Source: CAZVFX01 sp964626565
GTDB taxonomy: Bacteria > Myxococcota_A > UBA9042 > CAIXZC01
Assembly (NCBI GenBank): GCA_964626565.1
Contig: CAZVFX010000024.1
Location: 1 to 64,000 of the forward strand
Length of the DNA: 64,000 nt
Reading direction: 5' to 3'
Shown here: positions 8,654 through 15,879 of the stretch, piece by piece
Layout of the letters: each line of letters opens with the position of its first letter
How positions within the stretch are numbered: the stretch's first letter is position 1
Notes under the pieces: model-generated
Seen by the model: only the letters and a program-made list of their open reading frames with translations
The model's database searches: none
What the model was told of the DNA's origin: nothing
Position numbers and translations under genes: made by a program

Positions 8654-9457
8654 TCATTTTTCTTTGTCTTTCTTCTTGCGGCGCATAGGGACGAACTCGA
8701 CGGTGGTGAGCACTTTCTTGTGCACCTTGCCGTCTGCATCTTTAGCTACGAAATAGAGCTTCCCCGGCTGGTAGCGCGGCCCCACCGGGATAACCATAAG
8801 GCCGCCCGGTTTGAGCTGCTGCAGCAGCGGCACCGGGATATGGTCCGCGGCGCAGGTGACGATGATCTTATCAAACGGAGCGTGCTCCTCCCAGCCGAAA
8901 TAGCCATCATCAATTTTCGTATTTATGGCGTCTTTGTACCCCAGCTTTTCCAGCTTCTTGTGGGTCCGCTTCGCCAGCTTCTCCACGATCTCGATGGAGT
9001 ACACGTGGGGAGTCAGTTGCGCCAGCACCGACCCCTGATAACCCGACCCGGTGCCGATTTCCAGCACCTTGTCCGTGGTCTTGACGTTGATGAGTTGAGT
9101 CATCCACGCCACCATCCCCGGATCGGTGATGGTCTGGCCGTACCCGATGCGGTACCACATCTGCCGGTACGCGTTGTCGTGGTCCTTTTCCAGCATGTAT
9201 TCCTGCCTGGGCACAGCGCCCATGGCCTTGAGCACCCGCTCGTCATCAATCTTGTGCCGGTATCGTTCGGAGACGAACTCCACCATCTGGGCCCGCCTTT
9301 TGCGATCCCATTTTCCTTCCTTTACGTTAAACGCGGGCGGAGTGTATTCGTCTGTCGCCGTCTTGACCTGAGCCGTAGCCTGGTCCGGCACACAAACCAC
9401 CATGAAAAGCGCCCCGAGTACCAGAGCCAGGGCCACCGTTACAGTCCTTTCAATCAT
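8654..9457 (-). CDS. pcm: Protein-L-isoaspartate O-methyltransferase, apparently exported
   Basis: The 267-residue product belongs to the PCMT family, which methylates isoaspartyl residues in damaged proteins using SAM. The motifs are VLEIGTGSGYQGSVLAQL for SAM binding, with downstream YSIEIVEKLA and KPGGLMVIPVG. The N-terminus is a clear signal peptide (hydrophobic stretch at residues 7-24, ending ATAQ). A SAM-dependent enzyme sent to the periplasm is odd, because SAM is cytoplasmic. ATG 9457 has an excellent GGAGGTG ribosome binding site and follows a sigma70-like promoter, so this is the first gene of the minus-strand run. The C-terminus is Lys-rich (RRKKKDKEK). Confidence 0.85.
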   Translation of the reverse strand: MIERTVTVALALVLGALFMVVCVPDQATAQVKTATDEYTPPAFNVKEGKWDRKRRAQMVEFVSERYRHKIDDERVLKAMGAVPRQEYMLEKDHDNAYRQMWYRIGYGQTITDPGMVAWMTQLINVKTTDKVLEIGTGSGYQGSVLAQLTPHVYSIEIVEKLAKRTHKKLEKLGYKDAINTKIDDGYFGWEEHAPFDKIIVTCAADHIPVPLLQQLKPGGLMVIPVGPRYQPGKLYFVAKDADGKVHKKVLTTVEFVPMRRKKKDKEK

Positions 9458-9480
9458 CTACGCACCTCCAATAATCAAGA

Positions 9481-9509
9481 ATCGTATGTCCCCCCCCGTT
9501 GCTTGTCAA
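9481..9509 (-). promoter_or_regulatory. Promoter of the pcm-to-radical-SAM operon
   Basis: On the minus strand TTGACA (9509-9504) is followed by a 17-base spacer and TACGAT (9486-9481). It lies 24 bases before the ATG of pcm and back-to-back with the promoter at 9525-9553. Confidence 0.6.
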
Positions 9510-9524
9510 TCAACTTGTCTGTTG

Positions 9525-9553
9525 TTGACACGTGAGCAGGAACCGACTAAAAA
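9525..9553 (+). promoter_or_regulatory. Promoter of the MFS carrier gene
   Basis: TTGACA at 9525-9530, a 17-base spacer and TAAAAA at 9548-9553 form a good sigma70-like promoter 55 bases upstream of the ATG at 9608. Confidence 0.6.
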
Positions 9554-9607
9554 GGGTCGACTGCAACGCATCGTGACAAGACAACTTTACCGGAGCAGGA
9601 AGCCGAC

Positions 9608-11215
9608 ATGAGTGATCAGAACACAGGGCCGGAGAAGAAGCAAAGCCCACTGCAGGAAATCGTCCAGCCGTTTATCGACCTGGTGCATGCGCCCAGAGCT
9701 TTGTGGGGCATCAACGTCCCCTACTTCTTCGAAGGGATGGTGTACTTCGGCATGCTGGGGTACCTGGCCATCCACTTCTCGGAGTTTATCTTCGTGGGCG
9801 TGCCCCATGTCGAGGAGTGGTCCCACAATATGGTTATGGTTCTCACCGCGGGCATCACCATCTCCATGTTCTTCCTCGGTTTCGTCGGGGACAAGTGGGG
9901 GGTCCGGAGAGCTCTGCTGCTGGCCTTCACCCTCATGCTTATCGGCCGGGTCCTCATTTCCGCCGCACCCACGGTCCTGGGGATGGAACCGGCTGGGCTC
10001 TGGTCCCCGCTACACCTGGTCACCATGGGCGGTATCGTGTTCGTAGTCATCGGCTACGGCATGTACCAGCCGTCAGCCTATTCCGCGGTGCGCCAGTTTA
10101 CCAACCCGAAGAACGCGGCCATGGGCTTTGCCATGCTGTATGCGCTCATGAACCTGGGCGGTTGGCTACCGACCTTTGCCTTCATGCTGCGCGACAACGA
10201 CTACGCCGGCCTGGGCATTCCCGGCACCTATTGGGTCTACACCGCATTCACCATCGTAGCTTTGCTGGCGACTTTCTTCATTCTCACCAACAAGACCGTC
10301 AAGGAGGCCATCGCCCGGGCCAAGAAGGAAACGAAAGAGGTTGAAGACGAGACGGCCGCAGCCCCCGTCGCGGAACAGGAAACGGAAGGCGCCACCGACG
10401 AAGCTGCAGCTCGGCACCTCAGTGACAAGGGCCTGACGGTGCCGAAGCACGTATGGTTGTTCCTGGCAGCCATCGTGGGAGTGCTGCTCTGGCGTGTGCC
10501 CGAACCCTATGGTTACTACGCCGCCGCCGGGTTCGCACTTATGCCGCTGTACATCAGGCTCCTGCCCACTCCGACCAGAAACAAGGTCCTGTCTTTCATC
10601 GCCAACCACCCACTGGCGGACGCCAAATTCGCATTCTTCATCTTTGCACTGATTCCGGTCCAGACTCTGTTCACCTACAACTGGCTCATTCTTCCCCAAT
10701 ACATCAAGCGGGCGTTTGATGGATGGATCGGCGACTACTTCGAGATTGCAGCCAATGCCAACCCGATAATGATCTTCATCCTTGTGCCCATCATCACCGC
10801 TCTCACCCAGAAGAAGAAGGTGTACAACATGATGATCTGGGGCACGCTCATTATGGCCGCACCTGCGTTCCTGCTGGTCATCGGCCCCTACGCCTGGACT
10901 CTGTTCACCTATATCGTCGTTATGACCGTGGGCGAAGCGATGTGGCAGCCCCGCTTCCTTCAGTACGCGGCAGAGATCGCGCCGGAAGGCCGCACCGGTA
11001 CATACATGGGCGTCGCACAGTTGCCGTGGTTCCTCACCAAGTTGCTGGTGCCTTTGCTCTATTCGGGCTGGATGATGGACCGCTACTGTCCGGCAATCGG
11101 GGATAAGGACACTCAAACCATGTGGCTCTACTTCGGCTGCATCGCGATTTCTTCCACCGTGATGCTCGTGCTGGCAAAAGGGTGGCTTGGTAAGGACTTT
11201 AAAACCAAAGCATAG
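9608..11215 (+). CDS. MFS / POT-like membrane transporter
   Basis: The 535-residue integral membrane protein of the major facilitator superfamily starts at ATG 9608. About 12-14 hydrophobic segments are visible, including a MFS signature (GFVGDKWGVRRALLL) after the second helix. The first helix reads PYFFEGMVYFGM and aligns with the ExxERFSYYGM segment of proton-dependent oligopeptide transporters, but lacks the Glu-Arg pair used there for proton coupling. An acidic, Glu-rich cytoplasmic loop (about residues 238-275) separates the two halves. Peptide or small-nutrient transport is likely; the substrate is not predictable. It has its own promoter and is followed 92 bases later by the HEAT-repeat gene. 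Confidence 0.75.
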   Translation: MSDQNTGPEKKQSPLQEIVQPFIDLVHAPRALWGINVPYFFEGMVYFGMLGYLAIHFSEFIFVGVPHVEEWSHNMVMVLTAGITISMFFLGFVGDKWGVRRALLLAFTLMLIGRVLISAAPTVLGMEPAGLWSPLHLVTMGGIVFVVIGYGMYQPSAYSAVRQFTNPKNAAMGFAMLYALMNLGGWLPTFAFMLRDNDYAGLGIPGTYWVYTAFTIVALLATFFILTNKTVKEAIARAKKETKEVEDETAAAPVAEQETEGATDEAAARHLSDKGLTVPKHVWLFLAAIVGVLLWRVPEPYGYYAAAGFALMPLYIRLLPTPTRNKVLSFIANHPLADAKFAFFIFALIPVQTLFTYNWLILPQYIKRAFDGWIGDYFEIAANANPIMIFILVPIITALTQKKKVYNMMIWGTLIMAAPAFLLVIGPYAWTLFTYIVVMTVGEAMWQPRFLQYAAEIAPEGRTGTYMGVAQLPWFLTKLLVPLLYSGWMMDRYCPAIGDKDTQTMWLYFGCIAISSTVMLVLAKGWLGKDFKTKA

Positions 11216-11249
11216 AACGGCCGATCCGGTACTCGATTCGGGATTTGCG

Positions 11250-11279
11250 TTGACAACAGCAAGGGGCCGCGCCAAGAAT
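11250..11279 (+). promoter_or_regulatory. Possible promoter of the HEAT-repeat gene
   Basis: TTGACA at 11250-11255, an 18-base spacer and AAGAAT at 11274-11279. The -35 is perfect and the -10 weak. A GGAGG ribosome binding site follows before ATG 11308. Confidence 0.4.
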
Positions 11280-11307
11280 AGGGTTCTAATACGGAGGCTT
11301 TAACAGC

Positions 11308-13602
11308 ATGAAACGGCTTGTCCTCATCTCGATACTCTTGAGCCTACTCCTCCCGGCTGTTGCGCAAGCCGAGGTCTTCTTTGCTTTTTCCGCAGAGCAG
11401 ATGAATTTTCAGGGTCAGCAACGCATCTTCTTTGTGCCGTTCAGCTTCGTCGGTCCGTCCGAGCGCGCCATCGAGAAGAAGATGGGGGTACTGTTTGAAA
11501 AACTCCACGGCTCCAGGCAAGCCATCTACGGGGAAACATACCTTATCGTCAAGGACAGGGACGGAGTGCTCGACGCGTACCTCATCCTCGACGAAGCGCA
11601 GGGCCGGTTCCACGACATCATCATCGGCGAAGTATATCTTACCTTCTCCAATATCGGCGTGGACAAGCTCTATGTTGGCGAAGAAGCCAAACTGATCACC
11701 GATGAAGCGCTGAAATTCCCCTACTTTGCACCGACGGTGCCGCTATGGGAGGCTTTGCCGCCGGTACATTTCTCCCACGCTTTGATTCGCATGGGAGTCA
11801 ACGACTACATCGAGTCCAAGACCTTCCACGAGCGCATGGACAAAAGGGACCCCGAGCTGCTCACGCGGGTGTTGGCCATGCTGAAGTCGGAAGAACCCTA
11901 CGTACGCCTGAAGACCCTCGAGGCATTTCCGCAGCTTCAACTTGCCGATGAAAACACCCAACTCATTCCCATGCTCACCGACGCGGATGTCGGCGTGCGC
12001 TACAAGGCGATCGAGCTGGTCGAGAACAAGACCGAACCACCGGTGCTGGACGCACTCGCGGCTATGGCCGACTCCACAGACGACCCTGAGTCCCAACTGC
12101 GCGCGGCTCGCATCCTGGTGAAGAACGGACGCAACAACTATCAGCTCTACATCCTGTTCGAGGAGCTGAAAAGCGAAGACGTCAACGTGGTTGTCACCAC
12201 TTTGCAGAAGCTCGCATCGTCCGGGGACAAGCGGGTTCTGCCCGCGCTCGTCCGCTACCTCACCCACGACCAGGAGGCGGTACGCAAGGCCGCATTCGAC
12301 GGGCTCAATCAGATGGGCGACGTGGGCAGCTTGCGCCAGTTGCTGCTGGACGTTTCCATTTCCGAGGATTTCAGAAAGCAGATCGCGATCGCGCTCATGC
12401 GCCAGAACCTGGAGGACCCGGCCAAAGAGGGGATCAAGTACCTGGTGACCAAGCACGCGGGCAAAGAAGCGGTGGAAGCGATCACCACCATCGAGATGCG
12501 AAAGTACCTGGATCTCACCGACATGCTCGTTGCAGGCTTGCAGCATACCGACGCCAAAGTGGCGACCACTGCGATCACCGCGGTGGGCAATCTGGGGCTC
12601 ATCGACCAACTCCCCGAGCTGTCCAAGGCTGCGGCGAGAGAAGAACTCAAGACCGCGGCCCGGGAAACCATCTCGGCGCTGTTGGAGACTCAGAAACTCC
12701 GGGCGGTCATGAAACTTGCGGCGTCCAAGGACATGCTGATCAGGGAATTGGCGGTCCTGGCCCTGGTTGCCGCGGCCAAGAAGAAGCAGGCTGCCGACCG
12801 CGACATTGAGCCGATCCTGGCGCTGTTGGGGGAGACGGTAAAGGACGAGGAACCGGTGATCAAGCGGGCGTCGGTCCAGGCGCTGTACGAAATCGGCGGC
12901 AAGCGCAACTGGAAGCGCGTGCTCAAGGTGAAGAACGACAAAGACCCCAAAATCCGGATTATCGCGATCTCCGCCGCCGTCTCCATGGAAGCGAAGGAAG
13001 GCGATGCGGTGGTCGTCGAAAAGCTGGCCGACGAAACCGATGAGGTGAGGATCGAGGCGGTAGTCGCCACCCGGGGCCGCAAGATCAAGGCGGCTCGGGC
13101 CAAGTTGAAATTCATGGTGGGTTCCAGAAACAAGAAGGAGAAGCTGGAAGTGTTGAGAACCATCGTGGCCCTCAACGAGACCGAAGACGAGCACCGGGAA
13201 TTTGTCGAGACCTACAAGCAGCTCCTGTTCGACATGGAGCCGGAGATGCAGCTAGCCGCGATTCGGGGCATCCAGTGGATAATCGACCCGGCCATCCCGC
13301 CGCTTCTGCAGTCGGGAATCCTGCTCATGCACAAGGACGCACGGGTACGCGCCGCGACCATTATCGCACTGGGCCGGTCCCGTGACCACAACGTCATCGA
13401 GTTCATCGCCAGAGGATTTGCCGACCCGGACCGGGACGTGCAGGCCGCGGGCGTTGAGGGCCTCAGGCTTATGGGACACAAAAAGGGCAAAACCCCGCTG
13501 GAAGAATTCGTGCGCCAAACCGACGACGACGAGTTGAAGGCCGCGGCCGAAGCTGCACTCGATCATATTGAGAATCAGCCTAAGGGGCTGCTTGAGCCGT
13601 GA
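11308..13602 (+). CDS. Secreted HEAT-repeat protein
   Basis: This 764-residue protein has a Sec signal peptide (residues 1-21, cleavage after AQA). A roughly 150-residue N-terminal domain precedes a long alpha-solenoid of about 15 or more HEAT-type repeats, recognisable by units such as TDADVGVRYKAIELVEN and HKDARVRAATIIALGRS. HEAT solenoids are protein-binding scaffolds. The signal peptide places this one in the periplasm or outside the cell, so its partner should be another envelope protein. Its stop overlaps the start of the methyltransferase/glycosylase fusion by 4 bases (GTGA), so the two are cotranslated although functionally unrelated at first sight. Confidence 0.8.
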   Translation: MKRLVLISILLSLLLPAVAQAEVFFAFSAEQMNFQGQQRIFFVPFSFVGPSERAIEKKMGVLFEKLHGSRQAIYGETYLIVKDRDGVLDAYLILDEAQGRFHDIIIGEVYLTFSNIGVDKLYVGEEAKLITDEALKFPYFAPTVPLWEALPPVHFSHALIRMGVNDYIESKTFHERMDKRDPELLTRVLAMLKSEEPYVRLKTLEAFPQLQLADENTQLIPMLTDADVGVRYKAIELVENKTEPPVLDALAAMADSTDDPESQLRAARILVKNGRNNYQLYILFEELKSEDVNVVVTTLQKLASSGDKRVLPALVRYLTHDQEAVRKAAFDGLNQMGDVGSLRQLLLDVSISEDFRKQIAIALMRQNLEDPAKEGIKYLVTKHAGKEAVEAITTIEMRKYLDLTDMLVAGLQHTDAKVATTAITAVGNLGLIDQLPELSKAAAREELKTAARETISALLETQKLRAVMKLAASKDMLIRELAVLALVAAAKKKQAADRDIEPILALLGETVKDEEPVIKRASVQALYEIGGKRNWKRVLKVKNDKDPKIRIIAISAAVSMEAKEGDAVVVEKLADETDEVRIEAVVATRGRKIKAARAKLKFMVGSRNKKEKLEVLRTIVALNETEDEHREFVETYKQLLFDMEPEMQLAAIRGIQWIIDPAIPPLLQSGILLMHKDARVRAATIIALGRSRDHNVIEFIARGFADPDRDVQAAGVEGLRLMGHKKGKTPLEEFVRQTDDDELKAAAEAALDHIENQPKGLLEP

Positions 13603-14762
13603 GCCGGCTCGAGGCTACAGTCGACACAATCCTCGGCCCCGTCACCATTGTCCGGTCACCGCGGGGGGTGACCCGGATCAGACTACACGGATCCGGAAGG
13701 GGGCTCTCAGCCCTTCGACTTGCGCTCAGGGCAAACTCGAGCAGCTCTCAGCGGTCAGCTCACGGCGAAAGACCACAGACAACGAACGAAATCGGCGCTA
13801 GGATAGCCGCCCACCTGGCAGGGGATCCGCAGGATTTCACCGACGTTTCCGTCGACATGGCATGGGCTGGCCCCTACGCCCGGGAAGTCTATCGGGAGCT
13901 GCGCAAAGTCCCGTCGGGAGAGACGGTCACCTATGGTGAACTGGCAGCACGTACCGGTCGGCCGCAGGGTGCCCGGGCGGTTGCTCGGGCCATGGCTACC
14001 AATCGGGTGCCGATTGTTATTCCTTGCCATCGGGTATTGGGTGCGGGTGGGAAACTCACCGGCTTCAGCGGAGCGGACGGAATCAAGACAAAGTGCCAGA
14101 TGCTGGTGGCGGAAGGCGCTGCCGCACCGGTGCTGCCGAAGGACCAACCTCTCTTCGACAACCTGTTCGAGCCGTATGCGCATGCGTCCGGCGTCAGCCA
14201 CCTCGCCCGATCAGACCGCCTCTTCAAGCGACTGTATGAGGCCGTCGGCCACACAATGCACCCGCAGCAGTTCCCGGGCAACCCCTTCGCCGCCCTCGTC
14301 GAATCGGTCTGCTACCAGCAACTTGCCGGCGCCGCAGCCGTCACCATATTTCGAAGAGTCAAGGGACTGGTGGGTGAACAGCCTTCACCGGCCTCAGTCT
14401 TAGGCGCTGGATTCGAGGGCCTTCGTTCCGCCGGAATGTCGACCAGCAAGGCCAACACCGCCCTGGCTCTGGCCGAACTGTTCGACCGCAATACCTCGCC
14501 TTGCATGGACGAACTCCTGGCCATCAAGGGCGTGGGCCCCTGGACCGTGCAGATGTTCTCTATGTTCCACCTCGGCCTCCCCGACATCTTCCCGCCGGGA
14601 GATCTCGGCGTCCGCAAGGCCGTGACCGCACTGACCGGGGCGAAGGAACTCCTTTCCCCCGACCGCGTCGAAACCATCGGCAGACGATGGAAACCCTATC
14701 GGTCGATTGCCACCTGGTATCTGTGGCGATCGTTGGGAACGGTTACGATAGGAGAGGGGTAA
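13599..14762 (+). CDS. O6-alkylguanine-DNA methyltransferase / AlkA-type glycosylase fusion
   Basis: The 387-residue protein joins two alkylation-repair activities. Residues 1 to about 170 are an Ogt-type methyltransferase with the helix-turn-helix segment and the suicidal Cys143 in IPCHRV. Residues about 185-385 are a helix-hairpin-helix GPD glycosylase of the AlkA type, with hairpin IKGVGPWTVQMF near residue 308 and catalytic Asp335 in PPGDLGV. It would remove O6-methylguanine directly and excise N3-methyladenine-type lesions. Residues about 38-65 contain a low-complexity stretch (LSALRLALRANSSSS) encoded by a short interspersed repeat. GTG start overlaps the HEAT gene stop. Separate genes or Ada fusions are the more usual arrangement. 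Confidence 0.9.
   Translation: MSRLEATVDTILGPVTIVRSPRGVTRIRLHGSGRGLSALRLALRANSSSSQRSAHGERPQTTNEIGARIAAHLAGDPQDFTDVSVDMAWAGPYAREVYRELRKVPSGETVTYGELAARTGRPQGARAVARAMATNRVPIVIPCHRVLGAGGKLTGFSGADGIKTKCQMLVAEGAAAPVLPKDQPLFDNLFEPYAHASGVSHLARSDRLFKRLYEAVGHTMHPQQFPGNPFAALVESVCYQQLAGAAAVTIFRRVKGLVGEQPSPASVLGAGFEGLRSAGMSTSKANTALALAELFDRNTSPCMDELLAIKGVGPWTVQMFSMFHLGLPDIFPPGDLGVRKAVTALTGAKELLSPDRVETIGRRWKPYRSIATWYLWRSLGTVTIGEG
13711..13731. repeat. Interspersed hairpin repeat, copy 3, inside a gene
   Basis: The palindrome begins CCCTTCGACTTG and ends CTCAGGGC and lies within the Ogt domain coding region. A related AGCGGTCAGC motif follows at about 13749. It adds the residues ALRLALRA to the protein. Confidence 0.6.
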
Positions 14763-14768
14763 CGGCCT

Positions 14769-14784
14769 CCACCCGGAAAGGTGG
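14769..14784. terminator. Weak hairpin between convergent genes
   Basis: CCACC and GGTGG arms enclose a 6-base loop in the 40-base gap between the stops at 14762 and 14803. There is no T-run, so termination activity is uncertain. Confidence 0.25.
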
Positions 14785-14802
14785 GTGTGTCGGGGTCACC
14801 GA

Positions 14803-15432
14803 CTAACGAACGTCCCGCATCCACTTGTTGCAGAACGGGCACGGGATCTTCTTGCCGTGGTGGGCTCGTTTCTTTTCTATCTTGACGCCGCAGGTGCGGC
14901 ACTCGATGTACGACCGCTTGCGTTGACTGCGGTCTTGAGACTGGCGTTCCTTCTGCTTTTTGGTGCTGCCCCAGGACGACACGGGCGAACCAAAGGTCCA
15001 GTAGGGATCGTCGGGCGCCAGCCCTGAAGAATCCACCGGCTGGGTTATGCCGTCCTGCTGCTGGCCGCCGCCCCGGCTGGCGCCCCAGGATTCCACCGGC
15101 GTGCCGAACTGCCAGAAGGGATCGTCCTGGGCCAGTGAGCCGCGCTTGCCGCCCGGTCCGCGTCGCCCGGCCCGTTTGGCTGCCTTGGCCTGCATGGCCA
15201 CCTGGCCGTCGGGGTCTTCCGGCTCGGGCTCAGGCTGTGCAGGCCCCTCGCTCACGCTCGGGGTGCCGTCGGGTCCCGAAACCATGGCGGTGCGAACCGC
15301 TTCCGCCTGCTCTTCCTCCAGGCTCGACATGTGGTTCTTCACTTCATAACCGAGTTCAAGAGCCTTCGCCACCACCTCTTTGCTCTCGGTGGACAACTCT
15401 TTTGCCAACTGGTGTACTCTCACTTTGCCCAT
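14803..15432 (-). CDS. IF-2 N-domain / zinc-ribbon protein with Trp repeats
   Basis: The 209-residue product starts with an IF2_N-type three-helix domain (residues 1-50: VRVHQLAKELSTESKEVVAKA), normally found at the N-terminus of translation initiation factor IF-2. There is no GTPase domain. A Pro/Glu/Gln linker follows, carrying two copies of a Trp-rich motif: DDPFWQFGTPVESWG (103-117) and DDPYWTFGSPVSSWG (141-155). The C-terminus is a four-Cys zinc ribbon (Cys178, 181, 198, 201) in a basic context. The mix suggests a nucleic-acid or ribosome-associated factor; this is inference. It is the last of three closely spaced minus-strand genes (35-base gap upstream). Residues 56-64 are encoded by a hairpin repeat. 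Confidence 0.7.
   Translation of the reverse strand: MGKVRVHQLAKELSTESKEVVAKALELGYEVKNHMSSLEEEQAEAVRTAMVSGPDGTPSVSEGPAQPEPEPEDPDGQVAMQAKAAKRAGRRGPGGKRGSLAQDDPFWQFGTPVESWGASRGGGQQQDGITQPVDSSGLAPDDPYWTFGSPVSSWGSTKKQKERQSQDRSQRKRSYIECRTCGVKIEKKRAHHGKKIPCPFCNKWMRDVR
15242..15267. repeat. Interspersed hairpin repeat, copy 4, inside a gene
   Basis: The 26-base element begins GGCCCCTCGCTCACG and ends CGGGGTGCC. It is read in frame by the minus-strand gene as GTPSVSEGP. Confidence 0.65.
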
Positions 15433-15467
15433 GGTGCTCTAGCCTCACATGTTCTGGTGCCCGGACC

Positions 15468-15854
15468 CTACCGTTTGCCGGGGTAGGGCCTGCCGCTACG
15501 GCACAGGTGCTTCAAATCGCTGTTGGAGATGAAGCCACAATCCTTGCGGCAGTGGTGTTTCATGTCGGAATCGCCGATGAACCCGCAGTCGCCCCGGCAG
15601 TAATGCTTCAAGTCTCCGTCCGCGATAAAACCGCAATCTTTGCGGCAGTAGTGCTTCATGTCCGAGTTGGAGATGAAGCCGCAGTCCCCCTTGCACAAGT
15701 GCTTGAGGTCGCTGTCGCCGATGAACCCACAGTCCTGACGGCAGAAGTGCTTGAGATCACTGTCGGCGATGAAGCCGCAGTCGTTGGCCGCAGCAGGTGC
15801 GCCGGCCAACGCGACCAGCGCGGTCCAGCCGATGAACATGGCGTTGAGAAACAT
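15468..15854 (-). CDS. Small secreted protein of six 16-residue Cys repeats
   Basis: This 128-residue protein has a signal peptide (residues 1-24, ending APAAAN). Six uninterrupted repeats of 16 residues follow (residues 25-120), then a short basic tail (GRPYPGKR). The repeat consensus is DCGFI-x-DSDLKH-x-CR-x, with two Cys per repeat spaced 11 residues apart, so 12 Cys in total. No known family is assigned. The even Cys count and the His and Asp residues would suit one disulfide per repeat or a metal-binding solenoid. It lies 25 bases after the large Cys-rich gene and 35 bases before the IF2_N gene on the same strand, so it is probably co-transcribed. Confidence 0.75.
   Translation of the reverse strand: MFLNAMFIGWTALVALAGAPAAANDCGFIADSDLKHFCRQDCGFIGDSDLKHLCKGDCGFISNSDMKHYCRKDCGFIADGDLKHYCRGDCGFIGDSDMKHHCRKDCGFISNSDLKHLCRSGRPYPGKR
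15495..15782 (-). repeat. Six coding tandem repeats of 48 bp
   Basis: Six in-frame 48-bp units encode the 16-residue Cys repeats. The DNA units differ at synonymous and a few non-synonymous sites, so they are not a recent slippage product and not a CRISPR array. Confidence 0.85.
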
Positions 15855-15879
15855 GGATTCGGCTCCTTGTCGGGTCGGT

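Noticed and set aside
15495..15782. 48-bp tandem repeats resembling a CRISPR array
   Set aside because: No unique spacers. The units are contiguous, in frame and encode a conserved 16-residue repeat.
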